DNA of 64,000 bases from CAZHHH01 sp052400685. Its GTDB lineage: Bacteria > Bacteroidota > Bacteroidia > Bacteroidales > Marinilabiliaceae. The position numbers were made by a program, and so were the translations under genes. Of this stretch, positions 41,463-49,727 are shown one piece after another. The notes under the pieces are model-generated. The model saw only the letters and a list, made by a program, of their open reading frames with translations. It had not been told where the DNA came from and did not search any database. The stretch lies in the NCBI GenBank assembly GCA_052400685.1, contig JBQTGJ010000010.1. One strand, 5' to 3'. Each line of letters begins with the position of its first letter. Position 1 is the first letter of the stretch.

Positions 41463-43694
41463 TTATTTTAGACCAAACGGTAACATTAAAGATATACTGA
41501 TATTTCGTCCTTGATTGTAATAGCCCAATGATTTTAATGTTGAAAGATGGTCAAAATATTGTGTGTCAAAAATATTGTTTATTGAAAGACTCAAATTCAA
41601 AGTTTGTCGGGTGATCTGAAAATTAGTGTTAACACTTAAATTAACAAGTGTATAGCCATCGGTTGCTGTTTCGTATAAAGATGGATGATTTTGTTTTAAG
41701 GCAGTGAGAGCCGACAGTTTGATGGATGGTTTTTGTAAGAATCCAATTTGATCGCGTCCAACTCTAATTTCATAACGGAATTTTTGAGCTGGTATGTAAA
41801 CTAAATAATTTCCATCGTCGTCTTTCCCTATAACCATAGAATAGGTTCCTTCAATATGCATCCATGGCATTGCCTGAGGGTGAAAATGAATTCCTGTTTC
41901 GCCACCGTATAGTTTTGCATTTGTTTGTGAGTAACGATAAATAGTGACACCCGTTGAGTTTGTATCTGTGGTAGGTGAAATGTAAATATAATTATTAATT
42001 TCATTGTAAAAGCCTGCTAAATCAAAGGATAAAAATTCACCATGATAGTGCATGCTTAAATCTGTTTCAAATGAATTTTCAGGTGATAAATTCTCATTGC
42101 CAATTTCATACCTGCTTGAATGAAATCCATTCGAAGTAAGCTCAGATAGATTCGGTACGCGGTAGCCTTTTGCAAAATTAACCCGAAACATTGTTTTCCC
42201 ATTCGCACTGTATGTTGCACCAATTGATCCATTAAGGTTTGAATAATTCTTATTTACAGGTGCCTGATAACTGTTTGAATCTTTAGTTCCCAACGCATAA
42301 GTTTTAGTATTATAAATATCAAACCGTAATCCTCCTTGCAATTTTAGTGTTTCAAAAAATGTATATCGAGCTAATCCTAAAAAGCCAATATTATTAACAT
42401 TGGCATCGGGTAAAAATTGAGAATCACGATCATTAAGATTTCTGTTTTTTTGCGACATACCCTGTAAACCAATAATATATTCCGATTTATTGTTGGACGG
42501 AAAATACAATTTTGATTCATAGGTCATGGTATTCAACCTCATTTCGACAAACGGAACATCGAGTGTTGTTTGAAGTTTTCTCAGGGCTGTTTGATAAGAA
42601 GCATTAATATCCCATTTGAAGTTGCCGAAGAACAGCCTGTTTTGCGATGAGAGTAATTGATGATCTAAATCCTGATACCAAATCTCGTTTTTTCGGCCAC
42701 GCTCTGTAATTAATGGCTCTACAGCGGGGACTGTCATTCCCAGGTTTTGTTTGAAATAGTCGTAGAAAAGTTTGAACGTCCCAATTTTACCTGTATATCC
42801 GGTATTGGCATTGAGCGTCATTTCATTGAACCGTGAATTAGGAACATATTCACCGCCTCCCTGTAGATAATCGGCATGGGTTTTGGTCCCAAAATGAAAT
42901 CCTCCAAACAAATTTTTAGAAGCCCCTTTTAATCCAATGCTATTGTTCATTCCAAGGGTGTTTGAATGGAATTGCGTACGATAATTCCCCAGGATTTTGC
43001 CAACCGGAGCGGGTTTTTCTTTAATAAAGTTGATAACGCCACCAATAGCATCTGAACCATAAAGCAACGAAGCCGGCCCTTTAATAATTTCGACCCTTTC
43101 TACATCGTTATCATCAATCCCTATGGGATGGTCTTCACTAAATTGATAGTTCTCAATTCGTACGCCGTTGTTCATAACCAAAACATCATTCATAGAAAGG
43201 CCTCGTATTACGGGTTTCGAAACGCCTTGTCCTTTGGCTATCATATCAACACCCGGGATTTGGGTTAACGATTCCATAAAGTTTGGCGTTCCCGACAAAG
43301 CAATATCTTTACTTTTTAATACGTCAATTTTAACGGCATTTTCATGTTGTGAACTAACATAACCGCCTGTAACAACTACTTCCTGCGATTGAATAACCGA
43401 TATTGTAAGTGATGCATCTACGATATTTTCTTTTTGAGATATTTCAATTGTTTTGATATTGGTACTGTATCCTAGAAAAGAAAATTGGATTTTTATTTTT
43501 CCATTTGGAATATTGCTAATCAAATACTCGCCGGCCTGATTTGTAACCGTACCCTTATTCAGTTCGGGTAAAGAAACTGAAGCACCAATTAAAGGGTCAT
43601 CATTTATATCTGTTACCTTACCTTTTATTTGATTTTGAGCGTTTACTTTTATAAAAAGAAACAACGCAAAGAAAACTAAAACGATTTTCTTCAT
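41463..43694 (-). CDS. TonB-dependent outer-membrane receptor
   Basis: This 743-aa receptor has signal MKKIVLVFFALFLFIKVNAQ and a carboxypeptidase-D-like beta-sandwich at about 22-105 (KGKVTDINDDPLIGASVSLP). A plug domain at about 120-230 contains IPGVDMIAKGQGVSKPVIRG and VEIIKGPASLLYGSDAIGGV. The barrel ends INNIFDTQYFDHLSTLKSLG with a terminal ISLMLPFGLK. It imports a ligand across the outer membrane using TonB energy. The upstream gene on the same strand encodes a His/Cys-rich exported protein, which points to a metal or metal complex as ligand (inference). A MITE-like element lies between the two genes. Confidence 0.93.
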   Translation of the reverse strand: MKKIVLVFFALFLFIKVNAQNQIKGKVTDINDDPLIGASVSLPELNKGTVTNQAGEYLISNIPNGKIKIQFSFLGYSTNIKTIEISQKENIVDASLTISVIQSQEVVVTGGYVSSQHENAVKIDVLKSKDIALSGTPNFMESLTQIPGVDMIAKGQGVSKPVIRGLSMNDVLVMNNGVRIENYQFSEDHPIGIDDNDVERVEIIKGPASLLYGSDAIGGVINFIKEKPAPVGKILGNYRTQFHSNTLGMNNSIGLKGASKNLFGGFHFGTKTHADYLQGGGEYVPNSRFNEMTLNANTGYTGKIGTFKLFYDYFKQNLGMTVPAVEPLITERGRKNEIWYQDLDHQLLSSQNRLFFGNFKWDINASYQTALRKLQTTLDVPFVEMRLNTMTYESKLYFPSNNKSEYIIGLQGMSQKNRNLNDRDSQFLPDANVNNIGFLGLARYTFFETLKLQGGLRFDIYNTKTYALGTKDSNSYQAPVNKNYSNLNGSIGATYSANGKTMFRVNFAKGYRVPNLSELTSNGFHSSRYEIGNENLSPENSFETDLSMHYHGEFLSFDLAGFYNEINNYIYISPTTDTNSTGVTIYRYSQTNAKLYGGETGIHFHPQAMPWMHIEGTYSMVIGKDDDGNYLVYIPAQKFRYEIRVGRDQIGFLQKPSIKLSALTALKQNHPSLYETATDGYTLVNLSVNTNFQITRQTLNLSLSINNIFDTQYFDHLSTLKSLGYYNQGRNISISLMLPFGLK

Positions 43695-43725
43695 TTTATT
43701 ACGATCTTAAAACTTACAAATTTGA

Positions 43726-43871
43726 TAGCGTCTGTCCATAAACTAAGTGTTTGAGATATAAAGTTCAAATAGAAGGCTTGCGAAGTCATAAAAATAAAGT
43801 CGTTTACTTTTCGTAAATGATTGTTTTTATGGCAAGCATAACGAAGTCGTTGACTTTATCGTCAAACACTA
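43726..43871. mobile_element. TA-flanked palindromic MITE-like element, well preserved
   Basis: The ends GCGTCTGTCCATAAACTAAG and ATCGTCAAACAC lie between TA dinucleotides. The core GTCATAAAAA...TTTTTATGGC and GTTTACTTTTCGTAAAT form a long hairpin. It separates the His-rich gene from the TonB receptor gene. Confidence 0.8.
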
Positions 43872-43884
43872 GATATTTACATCA

Positions 43885-44229
43885 TTACGATGTTTTTATT
43901 TTATCTGTAAGTTTTGGTGGTGCTCGTAACGAAAATGAAAATTTTGAATTGCTTTTGCAGTATAGAAAGTTATATAGATCCTTTATTTCTGCACAGAGAT
44001 ACTGTTTCTGAGTAATCTGTGTTTGTTCTGTTGTTGAAAAAAATGAAAGTTCAAAGCATGGTATTGGACATTTTTCATGATGTTCATGAATATGCTTCTC
44101 GTTTTTTGCTGCACAATGAAAATGGTCATGGGAGTGGAAAATACTATCACTCAATTTTATTGTCATTGGGAGCAATAGAATTATCACCAATGAAATTGAA
44201 ATTGTATGTTGTATTTTTCGATATACCAT
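43885..44229 (-). CDS. His/Cys-rich small exported or membrane-anchored protein
   Basis: The start at 44229 (MVYRKIQHTISISLVIILLL) is chosen because it places a single membrane/signal segment at the N-terminus; the longer start at 44277 adds 16 residues. The exported part has a dense metal-ligand cluster, HSHDHFHCAAKNEKHIHEHH followed by EKCPIPCFELSFFS. Proteins with this layout (His cluster, CxxC-like pair, FEFS-like motif) occur upstream of TonB receptors in Bacteroidota, where they are uncharacterised. Metal binding (Zn, Cu or Ni) is inferred from composition. Confidence 0.7.
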   Translation of the reverse strand: MVYRKIQHTISISLVIILLLPMTIKLSDSIFHSHDHFHCAAKNEKHIHEHHEKCPIPCFELSFFSTTEQTQITQKQYLCAEIKDLYNFLYCKSNSKFSFSLRAPPKLTDKIKTS

Positions 44230-44312
44230 CAGATCTTTTAACGAAAGGCCTTCAATTATTTTGGCTTTTAAAAGCAAACAATATTACGATACTAATTTTC
44301 AAAATCATTGAT

Positions 44313-44348
44313 TAGTTCCGTTAAAAAAAACTATTTTTTCTGACGGAA
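44313..44348. promoter_or_regulatory. Inverted repeat upstream of the His-rich gene
   Basis: TTCCGT and ACGGAA flank an A-run and a T-run, giving an interrupted palindrome about 85 bases upstream of the His-rich gene start. It could be an operator or part of the promoter. No regulator is identified. Confidence 0.3.
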
Positions 44349-44392
44349 AAAGATCTTCGTTTTTTTTGTGGCAAAAGCAAACAAGTTATATA

Positions 44393-44589
44393 CATATGAA
44401 ACGAACATGAATTTTAGCATTCTAAAATACACACAGGAGAATGATTAAAATTCATCGAGAGTTCCATATGACCATTGAAAGATAAATTTAAACATATGAA
44501 ACGAGCCATGGGAATGGATTCACACACACGAGGATGATTAATTCCGGCGAGTTCCATATGGCACCTGAGAGACAAATTATAAACATATG
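44393..44589. repeat. Tandem 100-bp inverted-repeat units bounded by CATATG
   Basis: Unit 1 (44393-44470) and unit 2 (44493-44560) each begin CATATGAAACGA and end GAGTTCCATATG, so their ends are inverted repeats; a third start is at 44584. Starts of units 1 and 2 are exactly 100 bases apart. Inside unit 1, ATGAATTTTAGCATTCT pairs with AGAATGATTAAAATTCAT; unit 2 keeps a shorter, different stem. No coding capacity is evident. Confidence 0.6.
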
Positions 44590-44653
44590 AAAGCTTTATG
44601 AAATAATACTCTTTATGAGTGAACGTTTTTTATCGTGGCTATTTTATGCCTTG

Positions 44654-44945
44654 AAGTCAGCAGAAAAATTCAAGTGATTTATAAGAAATGTCCATCTTTA
44701 AGGCTTCCGAACTCCGAACTCCGAACTCCGAACAAATGTGAGTTTACTGGTGAAATAACCATTTTAAGGACAAGCGTAACGCCGAAGTTTTAAGAATATT
44801 TATGTACAGAATTTATATATGACCAAATTGTGATGATAAGAGAATAACTGTCCTCCGAAATTCAACTTTAGGATGATTGAGTTGTTTATTTAGTGACTGT
44901 GCCTAAAGTCTCGAATTTGAACTTTATAGACAAACTGTTTAATTG
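44654..44945. mobile_element. Degenerate palindromic MITE-like elements (two pieces)
   Basis: 44654-44815 has GTCAGCAGAAAAATTCAAGT, a triplicated CGAACTC, GTGAGTTTACTGGTG and AGGACAAGCGTAACGCCGAA. 44890-44945 has only an end piece (GAACTTTATAGACAAACTG). The CGAACTC triplication is a local expansion not seen in other copies. Confidence 0.5.
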
Positions 44946-45003
44946 TAGCAAGGCATGGGTTTCATATTTATCGGAACATTATTTTAAAAAAAAATAAAAG
45001 AAT

Positions 45004-45459
45004 ATGACACATTTAAAGGAAGGTATGAAAGCACCCGATTTTAGTGGAACGAATCAGTCAGGTGCCTTGATTTCATTGAGTGATTTTAAAGGTAAAAAGG
45101 TGGTGCTTTATTTTTATCCCAAAGACAACACATCCGGGTGTACGGCTGAGGCCTGTAACCTCAATGATAATTATCACTCTTTTTTGGATAACGGGTATGA
45201 AGTGATTGGCGTTAGTCCCGATAGTGAAGCTTCACACCAGAAATTTATCGATAAATATCAGCTTCAGTTTAATCTGATCGCCGATACTGAAAAGAAAATA
45301 CTGGAAGCCTATGGCGTTTGGGCTGAAAAAAAAATGTATGGCCGGACCTATATGGGGGTTCTGAGAACCACTTTTATTATTGATGAACAAGGCATTATTG
45401 AGTCAATAATATCTAAGGTGAATACCAAAAATCATACGGCCCAGATTCTTGATCTGTAA
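45004..45459 (+). CDS. bcp: Thioredoxin-dependent thiol peroxidase (Bcp/PrxQ)
   Basis: A 151-aa peroxiredoxin. The peroxidatic Cys is in YPKDNTSGCTAEACNLND and the resolving Cys is five residues on, as in PrxQ/Bcp enzymes. The motif RTTFIIDEQGIIESI closes the thioredoxin fold. It reduces hydroperoxides in the cytosol using thioredoxin. It lies about 120 bases upstream of recA on the same strand, possibly with separate transcription. Length and motifs are standard. Confidence 0.95.
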   Translation: MTHLKEGMKAPDFSGTNQSGALISLSDFKGKKVVLYFYPKDNTSGCTAEACNLNDNYHSFLDNGYEVIGVSPDSEASHQKFIDKYQLQFNLIADTEKKILEAYGVWAEKKMYGRTYMGVLRTTFIIDEQGIIESIISKVNTKNHTAQILDL

Positions 45460-45580
45460 TAGTTTGATAACCTGAATGACAGGAAGTTTTGAGGATGTTT
45501 TGTTTACGTTATGCTGAAGATATATCTCTTTTTTCTTATCTTCACGGGGCGAAACAGAGTTTACATATAGAAAATAAAAA

Positions 45581-46600
45581 ATGGCAGAGGAAAAAGAGAA
45601 TAAAGCTAATCAGGAAAAGCTGAAAGCCCTTCAGTTGACGATGGATAAAATTGAAAAATCGTATGGCAAAGGGGCTATCATGCGTATGGGAGATAACGTG
45701 GCCGTAGATATCCCGGTTATTCCTTCGGGATCAGTGACGCTTAATCTGGCTCTTGGTGTGAACGGTTACCCCCGTGGTCGTGTCATTGAAATATACGGGC
45801 CTGAATCATCCGGTAAAACCACGCTGGCGATACATGCGATTGCAGAAGTTCAAAAATTAGGCGGTATTGCCGCTATTATTGATGCAGAACATGCTTTTGA
45901 CCGTTTTTATGCTGAGAAGTTAGGCGTTAATATCGAAGATTTGTTGATTTCGCAGCCCGATAATGGTGAGCAGGCTCTTGAAATTGCCGATCAGTTAATT
46001 CGTTCTTCTGCTGTTGACCTGGTGGTTATTGACTCAGTAGCTGCCCTGACGCCTAAGGCTGAAATTGAAGGCGAGATGGGTGAAAATAAAGTCGGACTAC
46101 ACGCGCGTTTGATGTCGCAGGCATTGCGTAAACTGACGTCTAATATCAGTAAAACCAATACTTGCTGTATCTTTATCAACCAGTTGCGCGAAAAGATCGG
46201 GGTGATGTTTGGAAACCCCGAAACCACCACTGGTGGTAATGCCTTGAAATTTTATGCTACCATACGTTTGGATATCAGAAGAGTGTCGCAGCTTAAAAAT
46301 GGCGATGAGGTGGTTGGTAATCAAACCCGTGTTAAAGTGGTGAAAAATAAGGTGGCACCGCCATTTCGTAAGGCCGAATTTGACATTATGTACGGACAGG
46401 GTATTTCACGTGTCGGCGAAATAGTCGATATGGGCGTTGAAATGAACATCGTCAAAAAAAGCGGTAGCTGGTTTAGCTATGGTGATACCAAATTGGGACA
46501 AGGCCGCGAAGCGGTTAAAGAATTATTGAAAGATAATCCCGAGCTGGCAGAGGAGCTGGAGACTAAAATTATGGCAGCTGTCAAAGAAAAGCATAAATAA
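45581..46600 (+). CDS. recA: Recombinase RecA
   Basis: This 339-aa protein is RecA throughout. Walker A GPESSGKTT is at residues 73-81, Walker B at LVVIDSVAAL, loop L1 around EGEMGENKVGLHARLMSQAL and loop L2 with FINQLREKIGVMFGNPETTT. It catalyses strand exchange and LexA-type self-cleavage on single-stranded DNA. The C-terminal tail is basic-ended (AAVKEKHK) rather than strongly acidic. Monocistronic, with a stem-loop after the stop. Confidence 0.98.
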   Translation: MAEEKENKANQEKLKALQLTMDKIEKSYGKGAIMRMGDNVAVDIPVIPSGSVTLNLALGVNGYPRGRVIEIYGPESSGKTTLAIHAIAEVQKLGGIAAIIDAEHAFDRFYAEKLGVNIEDLLISQPDNGEQALEIADQLIRSSAVDLVVIDSVAALTPKAEIEGEMGENKVGLHARLMSQALRKLTSNISKTNTCCIFINQLREKIGVMFGNPETTTGGNALKFYATIRLDIRRVSQLKNGDEVVGNQTRVKVVKNKVAPPFRKAEFDIMYGQGISRVGEIVDMGVEMNIVKKSGSWFSYGDTKLGQGREAVKELLKDNPELAEELETKIMAAVKEKHK

Positions 46601-46628
46601 TTTTTGGGTTTATAAATGGGTTGGAAAC

Positions 46629-46662
46629 AAAGGCCAAAGTTGATTAGTCAGCTTTGGTCTTT
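46629..46662 (+). terminator. Stem-loop after recA
   Basis: AAAGGCCAAAGTTGA pairs with TCAGCTTTGGTCTTT over a TTAG loop (15 pairs with two G-T). It lies 28 bases past the stop; the trailing T-run is short. Confidence 0.75.
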
Positions 46663-46730
46663 ATCATTACCGGCGTTTAATCATTTGTTTTTTTGCGTAC
46701 CTTGCGGTTTAATATTTTAGATGAAGGTTT

Positions 46731-47564
46731 ATGCAAGTTGGAATTGGTCAGATTAACCGGTTAAAAGTGCTGCGACGCGTGTCGGTAGGTGCTTATCTGG
46801 ATGGTGAAACGCTGGGTGATATTTTGTTACCCAATCGTTATTTGTCGGATGCGATAGTTGAAGGCGATGAGGTTGAGGTGTTCGTTTATCTTGATTCCGA
46901 AGACCGTTTGATTGCGACTACTGAAACGCCGTTGGCTAAGGTGGGCGATTTTGCTTTTATGCGCGTGGTAGCTACCAGTAAGTTTGGCGCCTTTCTGGAT
47001 TGGGGGCTTATGAAGGATTTGTTGGTGCCCTTTCGGGAGCAGGCCGTTAAAATGGAGAAAGACCGATGGTATGTCGTTTATGTATACCTCGACCACGAGA
47101 CTGGTCGTATTGTTGCGTCAGCTAAAATCAATAAGTTTTTGGATAATGTATCGCCTCAATATCAGCAGGGTGATGAAGTCGATCTTCTCATTGCGGCTCA
47201 CACCGACCTGGGCTATAAAGCAGTGATTAATAATTTGCATTCAGGCTTATTGTATAACAATCAAATTTTCCGAAAGTTAAACATTGGACAGCAGTTAAAG
47301 GGCTATATAAATAAAATCAGAGAAGACGATAAAATTGATCTGTTGTTGGAGAAGCCCGGTTACGACAAAACAGCTTCTCTGTCTGAACAGGTGCTGAGCG
47401 TGATAAAAGAGGCAGGTGGTTTTATGGATGTCACCGATAAATCCGATCCTGAGCGTATTGTTCAGTTATTTGGAATGAGTAAGAAGAATTTTAAAATGGC
47501 GCTAGGGGCCCTTTATAGAGAGCATATTGTAAGTTTGGAGAAAGACGGGGTAAGAATTTTGTGA
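46731..47564 (+). CDS. CvfB-like S1 RNA-binding protein
   Basis: This 277-aa protein matches the CvfB/YitL family: tandem S1-type OB domains followed by a winged-helix end. The first domain covers MQVGIGQINRLKVLRRVSVG to about 65. The second contains VVATSKFGAFLDWGLMKDLL, and the third LKGYINKIREDDKIDLLLEK. The C-terminal winged helix (LFGMSKKNFKMALGALYREH) completes the layout. Members bind RNA and influence virulence factor or ribosome-linked expression in other bacteria. It is monocistronic as far as can be seen. Confidence 0.9.
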   Translation: MQVGIGQINRLKVLRRVSVGAYLDGETLGDILLPNRYLSDAIVEGDEVEVFVYLDSEDRLIATTETPLAKVGDFAFMRVVATSKFGAFLDWGLMKDLLVPFREQAVKMEKDRWYVVYVYLDHETGRIVASAKINKFLDNVSPQYQQGDEVDLLIAAHTDLGYKAVINNLHSGLLYNNQIFRKLNIGQQLKGYINKIREDDKIDLLLEKPGYDKTASLSEQVLSVIKEAGGFMDVTDKSDPERIVQLFGMSKKNFKMALGALYREHIVSLEKDGVRIL

Positions 47565-47633
47565 TTCTAATTTATTTTCATTCTCAACAGGGTTAATGCT
47601 AATTTCGACCGATGTAATGGAAAGTTGAATAAT

Positions 47634-47777
47634 TAGTGTCTGTTCATAAAGTCGGGACTTTGGCCTGAATGTTTAAACCCAAGGTTTGCGTACCTGAAAG
47701 GATGTGAGTTTACTGATGTAAATGATCATTTTGAGAGCTGGCGTAACACAGATGTCGGTTTTTATAGACAAACACTA
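47634..47777. mobile_element. TA-flanked palindromic MITE-like element
   Basis: The ends GTGTCTGTTCATAAAGTC and GACAAACAC lie between TA dinucleotides. The core GGTTTGCGTACC, GTTTACTGATGTAAATGATC and GCTGGCGTAACAC belongs to the family. Confidence 0.75.
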
Positions 47778-47786
47778 ATTTGGTAT

Positions 47787-47920
47787 TAGCAAGAAACTCA
47801 AATGTTTTATAAGAAGTGTTCAAATTCCAGGTTTGTCAGGTCCTGACGATGTGAGTTTGCTATGATAAACGACCATTTTGACGGCAAGCGCAATTCAGAA
47901 GTTGGACTTTTTTTATAAGC
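47787..47920. mobile_element. Palindromic MITE-like element, variant-end type, adjacent copy
   Basis: It begins TAGCAAGAAACTCAAATGTT, like the 41313 variant, and contains GTTTGCTATGATAAACGACC and GGCAAGCGCAATTCAGAAG. Only nine bases separate it from the previous copy. Its right end is decayed near the rubrerythrin promoter region. Confidence 0.6.
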
Positions 47921-47941
47921 ATGAAATAATAATGTTGAATT

Positions 47942-48520
47942 ATGGAAAAGTCTTTAAAAGGAACAAAAACAGAGCAGAATTTATTAAAAGCTTTCGCCGG
48001 GGAGTCACAGGCCCGTAGCCGGTATACCATGTTTGCCAGCAAGGCACGCAAAGAAGGTTATCGTCAAATAGAAGCTATCTTTTTGGAAACGGCTGAACAG
48101 GAGCTGGAACATGCCAAACGTTTTTTTGGCTTTTTGGAAGGTGGTATGGTTGAAATTACTGCAACCTTCCCGGCCGGGATTGTTGGTACTACAGCCGAAA
48201 ATTTAAAGGCTGCTGCTGCCGGTGAAAATGAAGAGTGGGCTGAGTTGTATCCTGAATTTGCAGAGATTGCTGCTGCCGAAGGATTTCAAAAAGTAGCCAA
48301 TGTATTCAAAAATATCGCCAAAGTAGAGAAAGAGCACGAAGCCCGTTATCTTGCGTTGATGAGTAATGTGGTTGAAGAGAAAGTGTTTGAGCGTGAAGAA
48401 AAGGTAAGATGGAGATGTCGTAACTGTGGGTATATTCACGAAGGAACCAAAGCGCCTAAGTCTTGCCCGGCATGCGATCATCCACGTGAGCACTTTGAAA
48501 TAGATGCTCAGAATTATTAA
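47942..48520 (+). CDS. rbr: Rubrerythrin
   Basis: A 192-aa protein with an N-terminal four-helix di-iron domain. Glu/His ligands are in FAGESQARSRYTMFASKARK, ETAEQELEHAKRFFGFLEGG and IAKVEKEHEARYLALM. The C-terminal rubredoxin domain has WRCRNCGYIHEG and KSCPACDHPREHF, the four iron-binding Cys. Rubrerythrin reduces hydrogen peroxide in anaerobes and microaerophiles, which suggests an anaerobic or facultative lifestyle. Two repeat elements sit immediately upstream. Confidence 0.97.
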   Translation: MEKSLKGTKTEQNLLKAFAGESQARSRYTMFASKARKEGYRQIEAIFLETAEQELEHAKRFFGFLEGGMVEITATFPAGIVGTTAENLKAAAAGENEEWAELYPEFAEIAAAEGFQKVANVFKNIAKVEKEHEARYLALMSNVVEEKVFEREEKVRWRCRNCGYIHEGTKAPKSCPACDHPREHFEIDAQNY

Positions 48521-48538
48521 GATTTTTGTTTAAGAGTT

Positions 48539-48577
48539 AAAAGAGCTTGATGCCTTTGGTGTTGGGCTCTTTTTTGT
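48539..48577 (+). terminator. Intrinsic terminator after rubrerythrin
   Basis: AAAAGAGC pairs with GCTCTTTT around an inner ATGCC-TTT-GGTGT hairpin, followed by a T-run. It starts 19 bases after the stop. Confidence 0.7.
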
Positions 48578-49703
48578 ATGTCGGGCATGGTAATAAGCTG
48601 GCAGGATGAAAGTTTACCTACATGTCGGATTAATAGGGGATTTTTGTGAGCGACAAGAGGTATCTGTATGACAGATAGTCGCAGCAATAAGTGCGAAATG
48701 GCAGAAATTCAAAATTCAGAAAATTGTTGAACGAAATCTGAAAAAAATTGGAATCTGTTGTGTCGAAATTAACAACGGTTTTAAGAGATTGAATTGCGAT
48801 CTTTAGATGGCCCAGTATAAAGAAATTCCTGCTTAACGTTGGCGGCGAAGGCTGAGCTGCCCGCAAATGCGCCAAGCTATGACTTTAAATTGGTTTGGGA
48901 ACCTGGCTTGTATAATATATGTTGGTATCATGAGAAATTCAGCGTTAGCACCAACCCGACTTCGCTTTGACCACATAAGATGGTGCGGGAGGGGATATTT
49001 CCATTAAGTATGGGGGTTGTCAATAAAATTTATCTTCTGCGTTATACCTGCTTTTAAACTGAATCTTATTATCAGTGAATTTTTATTTTTTCAGACTCCT
49101 AAAGTCTCAGAAATGAAACTTTTCTATTTTTCGTCAGATTTTTTGGTAACCCATTGGGTTCCGATACCCGCCTTTTATTTATAGACAGATCAATACTCAG
49201 AACGATGTATTTGGTTGATTAATAGACTGAAACCCCATTCAAAGTGGAAATCCTTTTAAGGAATAACCCATCTTAACAAAAGCATATAATTTAGGGAATG
49301 CTAGTTTATTCAATTACCTCAATGCGGCTGTATGGCTATTAGTTGATCTAGCCCTTTTTTTTTGTTGCCTTTGACCCTTTTCTTTCTTTGACGATATTTT
49401 AAGTTATTTCACATTTTATCTGTGTGTCCACTTCTTAAAATCAATCGTCCACCCGAACAAGACGCCGCAAGTGTAATTTAGCGTTGCAAATTTTAACAAG
49501 TTTTTGTTACAATCATATAAATAATGAAGATGAAACGAATAAATCGTTTGTTGCAAATATGTAATCATTTGGGTTCGCTACTATCCGGTTAAAAATACCT
49601 GGGTGACAATTGATTCTTATGGATCGTTTTTAGATTCTGTTTTCGGATCATGAGTAGTACTAAACGTAAAGACTAATGACTAAGATATATTTTTAAAAAA
49701 GGG
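48578..49703. other. Long intergenic region upstream of the polysaccharide utilization locus
   Basis: No convincing gene is seen; the small minus-strand ORF at 48630-48875 has no recognisable family. A degenerate MITE-like element lies at 49013-49135. The segment 49340-49700, AT-rich with T-runs, probably holds the promoter and long leader of the lipoprotein-susC-susD unit. I could not identify an operator or a regulator gene. Confidence 0.4.
49013..49135. mobile_element. Degenerate palindromic MITE-like element
   Basis: GTTGTCAATAAAATTTATCT, TTCTGCGTTATACCTGC and CAGACTCCTAAAGTCTCAG match the reversed family order seen at 16835; pairing is poor. Confidence 0.4.
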
Positions 49704-49727
49704 ATGAATTCAATTAAAATTAAATTT

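Noticed and set aside
48630..48875. Small minus-strand gene upstream of the polysaccharide locus
   Set aside because: No recognisable domain, signal or context; composition looks like intergenic DNA.
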